The notes: generated by a model from the letters alone, not told the origin. DNA of 41,131 nucleotides from Gammaproteobacteria bacterium (GCA_019747795.1 JAIEQK010000060.1:1-41131), one strand, 5' to 3'; positions 1 through 9,917 are shown, counted from the stretch's first letter. Numbers and translations: made by a program.

Positions 1-1
1 C

Positions 2-838
2 ACCGCGCTCAAGCCGCCGTCCCCGCCGCCCGCGCCCGCCCCAGCGCCCGCGCCGGCGGCCTTCGCGTTCGACGATGACGACGAGGAAGACATCACCGCC
101 ATGCCGGACAGCGACAAGACCTCGCTTCTCGCGCCGGTGTCGATGACGGAAGAAGCGCCGGACGTGTTCGACCCCTTCGGTGACGCGCCGCCGCCCGCCG
201 CCGTGGAGGACAGCGACTTCATCGCGCTGGACGGCGAGAGCGCCGCGGCCGCGGAGGAAGAGACCTACGTGCCGAGCATCGAACGCGCGGGTCTGTTGTC
301 CGGCACGGTGGCGCGCGCCGAGGCGGAATTCGACGCGGAGGCCTCGGCCTTCTTCGACGAAGAGGATCTCGGTATCACGTCCTCGCCGCTCCCTGGCGGC
401 GTCGCGTCCGTCGAGCAGGGTCCGGAACTGCGTCTCGACGACGACTTCGAAGACGAGCCGACCATGAAGATCCCGGCGCAGGGCGCGCGCTTCGATCCGC
501 CGCTGCGCGACCATGTGCCGCTGGTGGACGACGAGTTCACCGAGTCCGAGACCATGCTGCCCGTGCATCCCGCGTCCGCCGCCAGCGACGACTACGAGCC
601 GCCGGAAGAGGCCACCGCCGACATCAGCATCGACGACTTCATGCGCACCGACTCCTTCGAGGCCCCGGTGCCCGGCCTGGCCGACGACGACGAGGACGCG
701 ACGCTGATGCCGCACCAGGTGCCGAACCGCCCGGTGGCCATCGACGACGTGTTCGACGTCACCGCCGAGGGCACCATTGCGCCGGTGAACCCCGGCGGCG
801 ACGACGACGACGACGCGCCGACGCGCATTCTGCGCTGA
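2..838 (+). CDS. C-terminal part of a larger acidic Asp/Glu/Ala/Pro-rich protein; 5' end lies outside the window
   Basis: Frame 2 is open from the window start (TALKPPSPPPAPAPAPAPAAFAFDDDDEEDITAMPDSDKTS...) to the TGA at 838; low-complexity acidic composition with repeated acidic-T-[LMR] motifs. Confidence 0.75.
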   Translation, partial: TALKPPSPPPAPAPAPAPAAFAFDDDDEEDITAMPDSDKTSLLAPVSMTEEAPDVFDPFGDAPPPAAVEDSDFIALDGESAAAAEEETYVPSIERAGLLSGTVARAEAEFDAEASAFFDEEDLGITSSPLPGGVASVEQGPELRLDDDFEDEPTMKIPAQGARFDPPLRDHVPLVDDEFTESETMLPVHPASAASDDYEPPEEATADISIDDFMRTDSFEAPVPGLADDDEDATLMPHQVPNRPVAIDDVFDVTAEGTIAPVNPGGDDDDDAPTRILR

Positions 839-875
839 GGCGCGCGACACCGCCCCACGCTGGACGCAGCCCGCG

Positions 876-1841
876 ATGCGCCGCGCCTTTGAACTGCTCG
901 CGCTGCTCGCCGACGGGGAGGAGCACTCGGGCGCGGACCTCGCCTTGCGCATGGGCGTGACCCGTGCCGCAGTGTGGCACCAGGTCGCGCAGCTCCGCGA
1001 GCAGGGGCTCGAGATCGACGCCGCGCGCGGCCACGGCTATCGCCTGGCCGGTGGCTTCGAGGCGCTGGATGCGGCGCGCATCCGTGAGCAACTGGCCCCC
1101 GCCGCGCGCGAAGCGCTGGCGCTGGACGTGCTGACCGTCACCGATTCCACCAACGAACGCCTGCTGGTCGCGCTGAACGCGGGCGATATCCACGGCCACG
1201 CGCTGCTCGCCGAACACCAGACCGCGGGTCGCGGCCGGCGCGGCGATCGCTGGATCTCGCCGCCGGGCTCGGGGCTGTGTCTCTCCCTCGGCTGGCGCTT
1301 CGATCAGCCGCCGACGACCTTCTCGGCGCTGAGCCTGGTAGTCGGGCTCGCTATCGCCGTTTCCCTACGCGAACTCGGCGTGAGCGCGGCCATGTTGAAG
1401 TGGCCGAACGACATCCTGTGCGACGCCGGCAAGCTCGCCGGGATCCTTATCGAAATGCGCGCCGAAGCCGGCGGCCCGTGCCGCACCGTGATCGGCATCG
1501 GCATCAACGTGCACATGTCCGAAGAGTCGCGCCGCCTCATCGACCAGCCGGTCACTGACATCGAGCGCGCGAGCGGCAGCAGCATCTCGCGCAATCGCCT
1601 GGCCGCCGTGCTGCTCTCGGCGCTGGTCGACGCCCTGCCGCGCTTCGGGCGCGAGGGCTTCGCCGCGTTTCGCGCCGAGTGGTCGCGCTACGACGCCTGC
1701 GTCAATCGCCCCGTGCGCTTGGAGATGCCCCATCGCACCGTCGCCGGCATTGCGCGCGGCGTGGACGACCACGGCGCGCTGCTCATCGAACACGAAGGCC
1801 GCCTGGAGGCCTTCGTCTCAGGACACCTGCTGCGTGTCTGA
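876..1841 (+). CDS. birA: Bifunctional biotin-[acetyl-CoA-carboxylase] ligase / biotin operon repressor
   Basis: N-terminal HTH (LALRMGVTRAAVWHQVAQLREQG) and biotin ligase motifs (TAGRGRRGDRWISPPGSGL, KWPNDILCDAGKLAGILIE, GIGINV). Confidence 0.95.
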   Translation: MRRAFELLALLADGEEHSGADLALRMGVTRAAVWHQVAQLREQGLEIDAARGHGYRLAGGFEALDAARIREQLAPAAREALALDVLTVTDSTNERLLVALNAGDIHGHALLAEHQTAGRGRRGDRWISPPGSGLCLSLGWRFDQPPTTFSALSLVVGLAIAVSLRELGVSAAMLKWPNDILCDAGKLAGILIEMRAEAGGPCRTVIGIGINVHMSEESRRLIDQPVTDIERASGSSISRNRLAAVLLSALVDALPRFGREGFAAFRAEWSRYDACVNRPVRLEMPHRTVAGIARGVDDHGALLIEHEGRLEAFVSGHLLRV

Positions 1842-2583
1842 ACTGCTCCTCATCGACATCGGCAACACGCGGGTGAAGGCCGCGTTGCTGGACGACGACA
1901 GCATGATGCTGCTGCCGCCGGCCGCCACGCGCAGCGATGAGGCCTTCAGCGCCTGGGCGCCCCATGTCGAACGCGCGCCGGCGCGGGTGGTGGTGTCGAA
2001 CGTGGCCGGCGCCGAGGTCGCCATGCATCTCGTGCGCTTCGCGCGTGAGCGCTGGCAAGTCGAACCCGAGTTCGCGCTGCCGACCCGCAGCCGCGCCGGC
2101 ATGACCACCCGCTACCGCGAGCCCGAGCGCCTGGGTGTCGACCGCTGGCTGGCCGCGCTCGCCGCGTGGCGCGAGATGCGCGGGCCGGTGTGCGTGATCG
2201 ATGTCGGTACCGCGCTCACCGTGGACGTGGTGCTGGCCGACGGCACCCACCTCGGCGGACTCATCGCCCCCGGCCCGGAACTCCTGCGTACGAGTCTGAC
2301 CCGCGGCACCGCGCAGCTCGAGAGCGACGGCATCAGCCTGGTGGAGGGCTTCGCCGACAATACCCGCGATGCGATCTCGCTCGGCTGCACCGATGCCTTG
2401 GGCGGACTCTTCCTGCGCGTCGCCGACAGGCTCGCGCGCTTCGCGCCCGGCGTCGACTTCGAGTGGTATCTCACCGGCGGCGCCGCGCCCCTGGTCGAGG
2501 CGCTGATGCCCGCGCCCGTGCGCTTCGTGCCGGAGCTCGTGCTGCGCGGGCTCGCCGTGCTCGCCGCGACCAGCGCGTCGTGA
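1834..2583 (+). CDS. coaX: Type III pantothenate kinase
   Basis: GTG start at 1834 overlapping the birA stop; MSELLLIDIGNTRVKAAL, DRWLAALAA, VIDVGTALTVDVV, GGLIAPG motifs. Confidence 0.93.
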   Translation: MSELLLIDIGNTRVKAALLDDDSMMLLPPAATRSDEAFSAWAPHVERAPARVVVSNVAGAEVAMHLVRFARERWQVEPEFALPTRSRAGMTTRYREPERLGVDRWLAALAAWREMRGPVCVIDVGTALTVDVVLADGTHLGGLIAPGPELLRTSLTRGTAQLESDGISLVEGFADNTRDAISLGCTDALGGLFLRVADRLARFAPGVDFEWYLTGGAAPLVEALMPAPVRFVPELVLRGLAVLAATSAS

Positions 2584-3347
2584 GAACGCTCGCCGTCCTG
2601 CTGCTGGTGGTGAACGTCGGCCTCATCACCTGGCAGTATCGCGAACACATTCGCACGCTCGCGAGCGAGTACCGCGTGCAGCCGCCGCCGCCCCAGAACG
2701 CGGCCACGCTGAAGCTCCTCGCCGAACTCGAGACCCTGCCCGCGTCGCGTGACAAGCAGGAGGCGGAAGTGCCCGCCGCACCCGTCGCCGCCGAAGTGCA
2801 GGCCGACGTCGCGCCCGCGGACGTGTGCCTGGACGTCGGCCCCTTCGGCGACGCCGCCAGCCGCGACCAGGTGCGCGACTGGCTGCGCGACTACGTCGCG
2901 GCGAGCTACGCCAGGCGCGAGACCGTGCGCAAGAAGCAGTTCTTCTGGGTGTACATGGAACCGAGCACCGACGCCATCGCCCAGCAGAGCCTGGCGGAAC
3001 TGAAGGAGCGCGGTATCACCGATACGCTGCTCATACGTCGCGGCGAGATGAAGAATTCCATCTCCTTGGGCTTCTTCCGCTCCCAGGACTCCGTCAACCG
3101 CCGCCTGGCCGAGCTGAACGAAAAGGGCTACAAGCCCGTGGTCGTGCCACGCTTCGAGACCAGCGAACTCTACTGGCTCGCCGTGCGCTTAAGCCAGGAC
3201 ACCCCTGAAGCCCCCACCATCCCCGACACCCTGCTCGGCGCGAGCGCCAAGCAGAAGCCCATCGACTGCGCCGACCTCGTCACCGACACCGTCGCCGACG
3301 GCCCCGCCACCCCCACCGGCCCCCTGGTCGAAGGCCTCACGAACTAG
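2580..3347 (+). CDS. SPOR-domain-like protein with N-terminal membrane anchor
   Basis: GTG start overlapping the coaX stop; N-terminal hydrophobic segment (RTLAVLLLVVNVGLITW), Pro-rich linker, SPOR-like segment (CLDVGPFGDAASRDQVRDWL ... SLGFFRSQDSVNRRLAELNEKGYKPVV). Confidence 0.8.
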   Translation: MRTLAVLLLVVNVGLITWQYREHIRTLASEYRVQPPPPQNAATLKLLAELETLPASRDKQEAEVPAAPVAAEVQADVAPADVCLDVGPFGDAASRDQVRDWLRDYVAASYARRETVRKKQFFWVYMEPSTDAIAQQSLAELKERGITDTLLIRRGEMKNSISLGFFRSQDSVNRRLAELNEKGYKPVVVPRFETSELYWLAVRLSQDTPEAPTIPDTLLGASAKQKPIDCADLVTDTVADGPATPTGPLVEGLTN

Positions 3348-3403
3348 TCCGCCGTGGCCAAGCGCCGCCGCGCTTGCGACAATAGCCACGCCCCTCAAGC
3401 CAT

Positions 3404-3476
<73 letters not shown>

Positions 3477-3793
3477 TCAATTCGCCTGGAACGTTCACAG
3501 CCGCGCCGCGGCACCCTCGTCGTTGTCCCTGTCCCTGCTTGATTGACGGCGATGCTCCAAGCTGTCATTTACACACTTCCGGCGCCGATCAGGTGCTGGT
3601 GCGACGCCTGCGACCGCGGTGTAATTCGCGGCGCGACCTTGCGTTAGGGTCTTGACGGGACAGATGGGGGGATAAGTGGGCATCTGACGATCAAGGTTCG
3701 GGAGCTGCTGATGACTACGCAGCGGTAACCGATTCGTTGTTTTTCGCTCTTCGACAACCGGCCCCAATGTGCCACGGACACGAGAGTCACCAC

Positions 3794-4288
3794 ATGCTTG
3801 ATATACATGACAGCGCGGCCGTACCTGCTGCGCTCCTGCGGCAAGAAAACGACCTTCCGATGGTTGAGATAGGCCCCGGCGTTGCAATCCAACTTCTCCA
3901 GGTGGACTTCGACCACAACATTCGGGTCACCCGGGCAAAGCTCGCGCCAGGGGTGAAGCTACGCACACACAAACACACGGGCCATGTCTTCGCATGGACA
4001 CTCGCCGGGACGTGGCGCTACTTGGAATACCCGGAGAGCAGTCAAGCGAACTCTTACTTGTACGAACCCGCAGGATCGACCCACACTTTGGCTGTGCCGG
4101 AGGACAGCACGGAGCCTGCCGATGTGATCTTCATCGTTCACGGTTCCAACATCGAACTCGGCCCTTCAGGACAGATTGAAGGCGCGACGAGCGCCATGGA
4201 CATAGCACGCGCGTACCTCCGGGCGTGTAAGGAGAAAGGGGTGGCTCGACCGAATGTGATGGGGCTTCCGGCGGATTGGCAGGGTTGA
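3794..4288 (+). CDS. Cupin-domain protein, 2,4'-dihydroxyacetophenone dioxygenase-like
   Basis: MLDIHDSAAVPAALL...PGVKLRTHKHTGHVFAWTLAGTWRYLEYP...YEPAGSTHTL; cupin HxH and downstream His motifs. Confidence 0.75.
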   Translation: MLDIHDSAAVPAALLRQENDLPMVEIGPGVAIQLLQVDFDHNIRVTRAKLAPGVKLRTHKHTGHVFAWTLAGTWRYLEYPESSQANSYLYEPAGSTHTLAVPEDSTEPADVIFIVHGSNIELGPSGQIEGATSAMDIARAYLRACKEKGVARPNVMGLPADWQG

Positions 4289-4500
4289 GCAAGATTGCTG
4301 GGAGCCCGCGCATTGACCGTGATCCGGCGTCAAGTCCGACTCGCCATCGAACCAGATATGCGTGGGCAACTCAGTCCCATGGTCCCTGTATGAAAGGAGT
4401 ATAGGTCCGAAGCCGATTCCACTCTGCGTCGATGCCGCAATCCAACAACGTGCGCCTCGCCGCGTTGACAACACAAGCTATCGCCTGCGAGGGGGTCAAT

Positions 4501-4917
4501 TTGAATCCGAACAACTCGATAGAACTCGTTCTCCGCTTCTGGCGAGAGCTGTGGAATCCTCCCTACAATCTCGCAATGATAGACGAGATCCTGTCAGAGG
4601 ATTTCGTGCTCGTAAGCGCCGGAACGGAAATCGTCTCCCGTGCGGCGTTCAAGGAATGGGTGATGCGGCTGAATTCTGTCTTCCACGACGGTCGCTTCTA
4701 CGTCGCCGACACCCTGGTCAACTCGGACGGAACAAAAGTGGTCGCACGCTGGAGAACCACTGGAATAAACAACGGGATGTTCGGTCTGCCTCCTGACCGT
4801 CGAGCTGTCGAATTCACCGGCATCTCAATCCTGCAGATCCGCGGCGACCGTATAGTGCAGCAGTGGGCGGAGCGAAGCGCATTGGAATGCTATCAACGGC
4901 TTTCTGTAGCGACCTAA
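4501..4917 (+). CDS. SnoaL-like / NTF2-fold ester cyclase family protein (start uncertain; ORF extends up to 4432)
   Basis: NSIELVLRFWRELWNPPYNLAMIDEILSEDFVLVSAG...VVARWRTTGINNGMFGLPPDRRAVEFTGISILQIRGDRIVQQWAE is a typical SnoaL-like sequence. Confidence 0.75.
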   Translation: MNPNNSIELVLRFWRELWNPPYNLAMIDEILSEDFVLVSAGTEIVSRAAFKEWVMRLNSVFHDGRFYVADTLVNSDGTKVVARWRTTGINNGMFGLPPDRRAVEFTGISILQIRGDRIVQQWAERSALECYQRLSVAT

Positions 4918-4965
4918 TCCTAAAGCCGCTACCAAGGAACTGGCACCGAAGAGTTTCCGTACCGC

Positions 4966-5391
4966 TTGCGTTACCCGCGACCGGAATACACCCCTCTTCA
5001 GACTCGGGCCGACGATTCCTTGCTGCGGGCCACCACGCTGACCGCGCGCGAGCGCCTGCCAGAGTTCGCCGTGTTACTGGCAGGGCCGTGCGAGGGCGCG
5101 CTCGCGAAGCTGCGTTTCGCCAGCAGTACCGAGCAGGTGGAGCAGCTGTGGGCGGAGGTCGCAGAAGTGCCAGGCGCCGAGGAACTCGGCGTGCGGTTGG
5201 TGACGCCGCCGGCCACGCATCACGATGTGATCGATCGCCTGCGTCATTGCCGCTTCGATGATGTCGAGGACTGGCAGGTGCGCGCCGCGGGCGGCAAGCT
5301 GCACGATTGCTTCACGCAGCGGGCGATGTCAGCCCTCGCGCGGCGTGTCGGGGTGACCTTGCCTGAGGAACTCGCGGCGCAGGAGGCGTAG
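4966..5391 (+). CDS. Hypothetical protein
   Basis: ORF of 141 aa with GC-rich third positions typical of the host; no recognised domain. Confidence 0.45.
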   Translation: MRYPRPEYTPLQTRADDSLLRATTLTARERLPEFAVLLAGPCEGALAKLRFASSTEQVEQLWAEVAEVPGAEELGVRLVTPPATHHDVIDRLRHCRFDDVEDWQVRAAGGKLHDCFTQRAMSALARRVGVTLPEELAAQEA

Positions 5392-5572
5392 TACGAGGAC
5401 CTTTGAGCGCGTCACATGCGCTGCGTAAGTTCACCTCGCGAGCCTTGCAATGCCCGTAGCCTCCACCTAGGGTGACGGTGAACCATCGCCGCGCCTTCGC
5501 CGGTCGCAGGCGCGAGCGCGGCATCATCACCATTCCCTCGGGACAGGACCGCCCTTGTTCGAGGATCCTGTC

Positions 5573-6232
5573 ATGTCGAAAGTCCGCGTCGAGAGTTTCA
5601 CCATTTCCCTGGACGGCTTCGGCGCCGGCCCGGGCCAGGATCTGAACAATCCCCTGGGCGTCGGCGGTACGGCGCTGCACGCCTGGGCGATGACCACGCG
5701 CACCTTTCAGCGCGCGGTGTTCGGCAAGGAGGAAGGCACGACCGCGGGCATCGACGAGGCCTATGCCGCGCGCGGCTTCGCCAACGTCGGCGCCTGGATC
5801 ATGGGGCGCAACATGTTCGGCCCGGTGCGCGGCCCTTGGCCGGACGAGTCCTGGCGCGGCTGGTGGGGCGAGGACCCGGTGTACCACGCACCGGTGTTCG
5901 TGCTCACCTCGCACTCACGCGCGCCGCTGGTGATGGCGGGCGGCACGACATTCCATTTCGTCACCACCGGCATCGTCGCGGCCCTCGAGCAGGCGCGCGA
6001 GGCGGCGCAGGGGCGCGACGTGCGCATCGGTGGCGGGGTCAACGTCATCCAGCAGTACCTGCGCGCGCGGCTGATCGACGAGTTGCACATCGCCGTCTCA
6101 CCAGTCCTGCTCGGCGCCGGCGAGCGCCTGTTCGACGGCGTGGACCTGCCCGCGCTCGGCTACGCCTGCACGCGCCACGAATCCTCGCCCAACGCGACCC
6201 ACGTGCTGCTCACGCGCCTGGACCCGCCCTGA
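5573..6232 (+). CDS. Dihydrofolate reductase family protein (RibD C-terminal domain-like)
   Basis: MSKVRVESFTISLDGFGAGPGQ...NVGAWIMGRNMFGP...PVFVLTSHSR...DVRIGGGVNVIQQYLRARLIDELHIAVSPVLLGAGERLF. Confidence 0.88.
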   Translation: MSKVRVESFTISLDGFGAGPGQDLNNPLGVGGTALHAWAMTTRTFQRAVFGKEEGTTAGIDEAYAARGFANVGAWIMGRNMFGPVRGPWPDESWRGWWGEDPVYHAPVFVLTSHSRAPLVMAGGTTFHFVTTGIVAALEQAREAAQGRDVRIGGGVNVIQQYLRARLIDELHIAVSPVLLGAGERLFDGVDLPALGYACTRHESSPNATHVLLTRLDPP

Positions 6233-6339
6233 GCCTCACGCGAGCGGGCGCGAATCCCGCCGCCGGGCTGTCGATCCTGCGTCGGCCCGTTCGACCAGTA
6301 GCGAGAGCGAGGTCGAATCACGCAGGAGGAACGAACACC

Positions 6340-6741
6340 ATGCACACCGGAGGCTGTCACTGCGGCCAGGTCCGCTACGAGTCGCGCGGAACGCCGCGCT
6401 TCGCGCTCATCTGTTACTGCCGCGACTGCCAGAGGGCCTCGGGCACCGCCGGCGTGCCGGTGCTGGGCGTGTCCATGGCGGAATTCATCGTGACCGGCGC
6501 GACGCGTACGACGGAAAGCCTGGGCAGCAGCGGCAAGCGCGGCATTCGGCATTTCTGCGCCACTTGCGGCAGCCTGTTGTTCGGCACGCCGGAGGTCGCG
6601 CCGGATCTCGTCACCGTTTACGCAGGCAGTCTCGATACGCTCGAAGCCTTCACGCCGACGATGGCGATCTTCACGCGCTCGCGCCCGGCCTGGGCGGCGC
6701 TCGCGCAGCCACTCACCGAATACGAGGGCGCACCGACGTGA
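6340..6741 (+). CDS. GFA family (glutathione-dependent formaldehyde-activating enzyme-like) zinc protein
   Basis: MHTGGCHCGQVRYES...CYCRDCQRASGT...HFCATCGSLLF. Confidence 0.88.
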   Translation: MHTGGCHCGQVRYESRGTPRFALICYCRDCQRASGTAGVPVLGVSMAEFIVTGATRTTESLGSSGKRGIRHFCATCGSLLFGTPEVAPDLVTVYAGSLDTLEAFTPTMAIFTRSRPAWAALAQPLTEYEGAPT

Positions 6742-6772
6742 GGCAGGACGCCGCCTCTTTGGCGCGCGCGCC

Positions 6773-8377
6773 TCAGCCGAAGGATTCGCTGTGAATGTTC
6801 TCCGGCGCGACACCGGCTGCGACGAGCCATGCGCTGACGTCCGTCACGAAGGCCGTCGGCCCGCACAGGTAGACCGCGCACTCCCGGCTCGGGATGAGCG
6901 TCGCGAGCAGCGCCGCGTTCAAGCGGCCGGTGTGCTCGTCATGACCTGAAGCACGCGCATTCGTCCTCGGCTGGCTGAACACGCGAGTGAGACGCGCCTG
7001 CGAGCCCGCCGCCAGCGCTGCGATCTCCGCGGCCAGCGGCGCTTCATCGCGATTGCGCGCGGCCAGGATGAAGCTGACCGCGCGCCCCTCGGCCACCGCC
7101 GCGGCCAGCATGCTCACCAGCGGCGTGACGCCGACGCCCGCGCCGATCAGGAGCAGCGGTGCGTCGCCGGCCTCGAGGCAAAAGTCACCGGCGGGCGGCG
7201 CGGCGCGCAGCTGTCCGCCCGCTGCCAGGTGATCGTGCAGGACGCGCGAGACGCGACCCTCAGCGTGACGCTTCACGCTTATTCGCCAGCGGCTGTCCTG
7301 CGGTGACGATGACAGCGAATAGCTGCGCACCTCCGGTCGGCCGTCGACCGGCACCGTCACGCTCACATGCTGGCCGGCGATAAAGGGCGGCAGCGGCGCG
7401 CCGTCCGCGCGCTGGAACCAGAAGGACTTCACGTCGCGGCTCTCGTCTTCTACCGCCACGACTTCGAGCGTCAGCGGCGCCGGCGCGCGCCAGCGCAGCG
7501 GCAGCGCGGCGGGCAGTTCCACCACCGCCTCGATGCTCACCATCACCACGCGCTGCGCGCCCGGCCAACGCGCCTCGTCCGGCGTCCAGTCGATGCGCGC
7601 GGTACCGTTCAGTTGCAGCAGGCTGCCGGTGGCGAAGTCGACGAACAGCAGTCCGATGCGCGCGTCCATGACCAGGTTGCCGAGCGTGTTGTAGTGGTTG
7701 TTGCCCGCGTAGTCGGGCCAGGCGAGGGTCGTCGCGTCCAGCACCTGCACGAAGCCGGCGGCGCCGCCGCGATGCGAGGCGTCCATGCCGTAGGCGGCCT
7801 GCTCGCCGCTCGCGCGGTAACCGGTGGCGACGAAGAAGGTGTCGGCGCCGCCGATCCACGCCTGCTGTCGCGGGTCGAGCTTCTCGCTGCGCCGCGCGGG
7901 CGACGCGGTGCCCGTTGCCTGCGTCTCCCAGTCACGCGCATGGATGAACTGCGGGCAGTTGCCGAAGCTCTGGTCCACGCGCAGGCGCGCGCCGCGGGAG
8001 TCGCGGTTCACGATGCGGCCGTTCACGCGGTTGCGACGGCGCGTGTGGAACTCGATACCGAGTATCCCTAGGTCCGCGCCTGGCGCGAAGCTCTCTTCCA
8101 ACGCATCGCCCGGTAACGGCAGGGCGTGGAGGTCCAAGGAGTGGGGATCGGGCGAGTCGGCGACACCCGACGGCGCGGCCAGCACGGTCGCCCACGGACG
8201 CGCCGCGCCGTCGCGCCCAGCGACCACCAGGAACGGCAGCTGCGCGTAGAACGCCCGATGCTGCTCGGGCAGGTAATCGCGCACCACGCGGCGCGCGAAG
8301 GGTTCGATGGCCTCGCGCACACCCATGCGGGTCTGCACCTCGGTCTCGCCGCTGTGAAACGGTGACGGCGTGGCCAA
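6773..8377 (-). CDS. Pyridoxamine 5'-phosphate oxidase-like domain fused to FAD/NAD(P)-binding ferredoxin reductase-like domain
   Basis: N-terminal PNPOx-like flavin-binding region (DYLPEQHRAFYAQLPFLVVAGRDGAARPWATVLAAP), C-terminal FNR region (RSYSLSSSP, LLLIGAGVGVTPLVSML, VYLCGPTAFVTDV). Probable TTG start one nt after the VOC stop. Confidence 0.85.
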   Translation of the reverse strand: MATPSPFHSGETEVQTRMGVREAIEPFARRVVRDYLPEQHRAFYAQLPFLVVAGRDGAARPWATVLAAPSGVADSPDPHSLDLHALPLPGDALEESFAPGADLGILGIEFHTRRRNRVNGRIVNRDSRGARLRVDQSFGNCPQFIHARDWETQATGTASPARRSEKLDPRQQAWIGGADTFFVATGYRASGEQAAYGMDASHRGGAAGFVQVLDATTLAWPDYAGNNHYNTLGNLVMDARIGLLFVDFATGSLLQLNGTARIDWTPDEARWPGAQRVVMVSIEAVVELPAALPLRWRAPAPLTLEVVAVEDESRDVKSFWFQRADGAPLPPFIAGQHVSVTVPVDGRPEVRSYSLSSSPQDSRWRISVKRHAEGRVSRVLHDHLAAGGQLRAAPPAGDFCLEAGDAPLLLIGAGVGVTPLVSMLAAAVAEGRAVSFILAARNRDEAPLAAEIAALAAGSQARLTRVFSQPRTNARASGHDEHTGRLNAALLATLIPSRECAVYLCGPTAFVTDVSAWLVAAGVAPENIHSESFG

Positions 8378-8378
8378 C

Positions 8379-8795
8379 TCAATTCACCGCCGCGGGCGCG
8401 ATCAGTTCCAGGCGCGGGCCGCCCGGGAGCAGGCACATCATGTGGCGCGTGCCGGCGGCGCCGAGCGGCTCGGGCGGGAACTCGACCTCCACGCCGACAT
8501 GCGCCGCCACTCGTGCGGCGACTTCGTCCAGGTCGCGCACGCGCAGCGCCAAGTGGTGCAGGCCCACGTGATGATGGCGGTCGAACGGCGCGGCGCCGGG
8601 CGCGGCCTGCCACAGGGTGACGAGCACCGTGCCGTCGCTCACGAAGGTCGCCGGGTAGTCGGGCTTGCCGCCCACCACGCGGTGGCCGAGGGTGTCGGTG
8701 AAGAAGGCCACCGCGATGGCGAGATCGCTCACGGTCAGACCCACGTGGTGCACGCCTTCGGTCGCGGGCCGCGGAGTGGTGGGCGTGTCGGTCAT
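8379..8795 (-). CDS. VOC (glyoxalase/bleomycin resistance/dioxygenase) family protein
   Basis: EGVHHVGLTVSDLAIAVAFFTDTLGHRVVG...HHHVGLHHLALRVRDLDEVAARV...PGGPRLELI. Confidence 0.88.
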   Translation of the reverse strand: MTDTPTTPRPATEGVHHVGLTVSDLAIAVAFFTDTLGHRVVGGKPDYPATFVSDGTVLVTLWQAAPGAAPFDRHHHVGLHHLALRVRDLDEVAARVAAHVGVEVEFPPEPLGAAGTRHMMCLLPGGPRLELIAPAAVN

Positions 8796-8920
8796 GGTGA
8801 AAGCCTCCTGTCTGCCCGGCCCACGCCAATCGCGAGCCGTGGCGACAGAGTGGATTGTTCATCTCGCCTGATAAATACTCCGGATTCGATTGCACTCATC
8901 AGCTTTCAGGATCAAATCCC

Positions 8921-9814
8921 ATGGACAAGCTGGCGGCCATGGCGACCTTCGTCGCGATCGTCGAGCACGGCAGCCTGACCGCCGCGGCGCAGGCGCTGGG
9001 CAAAGCGCAGCCGACCATGGTGCGCAGCCTCGCCACGCTCGAGGCGCATCTCGGCGTGCGGCTGCTGCGCAGGACCACCCGCCGCCTGGCGCTCACCGCC
9101 GAAGGGCGCGACTACCTGGACCGCTGCCGGCGCATCCTGGCCGACGTCGACGAGGCCGAGCGCGCGATGGACTCGAGCACGGTGGCCGCGCGTGGCGCGC
9201 TGCGCGTGACGGCGCCGGTGACCTTCGGGCAGCTGCACGTGATGCCGGTGGTGAACGACTTCCTGCAGCGCTGGCCAGAGGTGAACATCGATCTGCTGCT
9301 GCTCGATCGCCCCGTGGACCTGCTCGAGGAGGGCATCGATCTCGCGGTGCGCATCGGCCCGTTGGCGGACTCGTCGCTGGTCGCGGTGCCGGCGGGCGCG
9401 ATGCGCCAAGTGGTGGTCGCGAGTCCCGCCCTGCTGGCGCGGACCGGCGAGCCGCGTACGCCCGCTGCGCTGTCGTCGCTGCCCTGCGTGCGCTTCCTGG
9501 GCGGCACGGCCGCGACACACTGGGTCTTCAGCGTCGACGGCAAGACCGTGCAGGTGCCCATCGCGCCTCGGCTCACCGTCAACCAGGCTTTGCCGGCGGT
9601 GTCGGCCTGCGTCGCGGGTCTCGGCTTCGGCCGTTTCCTCGCCTACCAGGTCCGCGCGCCGCTCGCGGACGGCACGCTGCGCTGCGTGCTCGAGCGCCAC
9701 GAACTGCCGCCGCTGCCGGTCAGCCTGCTCACCTCCGAGCGTCGCGCGATGTCGCACCGCCTGCGCCTGCTGCGCGACGCGCTCAAGGAAGCCTTGCTCG
9801 AGCAGAGCGCATGA
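8921..9814 (+). CDS. LysR family transcriptional regulator
   Basis: MDKLAAMATFVAIVEHGSLTAAAQALGKAQPTMVRSLATLEAHLGVRLLRRTTRRLALT HTH and LysR substrate-binding domain; divergent from the VOC/PNPOx-FNR pair. Confidence 0.92.
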   Translation: MDKLAAMATFVAIVEHGSLTAAAQALGKAQPTMVRSLATLEAHLGVRLLRRTTRRLALTAEGRDYLDRCRRILADVDEAERAMDSSTVAARGALRVTAPVTFGQLHVMPVVNDFLQRWPEVNIDLLLLDRPVDLLEEGIDLAVRIGPLADSSLVAVPAGAMRQVVVASPALLARTGEPRTPAALSSLPCVRFLGGTAATHWVFSVDGKTVQVPIAPRLTVNQALPAVSACVAGLGFGRFLAYQVRAPLADGTLRCVLERHELPPLPVSLLTSERRAMSHRLRLLRDALKEALLEQSA

Positions 9815-9917
9815 GAGGTACGTGACTGGCGACACCGGGTGAATGTGACGTATGGTGGGCGCGCGCAGGACCGGCGCCACCTTACAGCACGACAGGGAAC
9901 GTCCGGAGACTCGCGCG

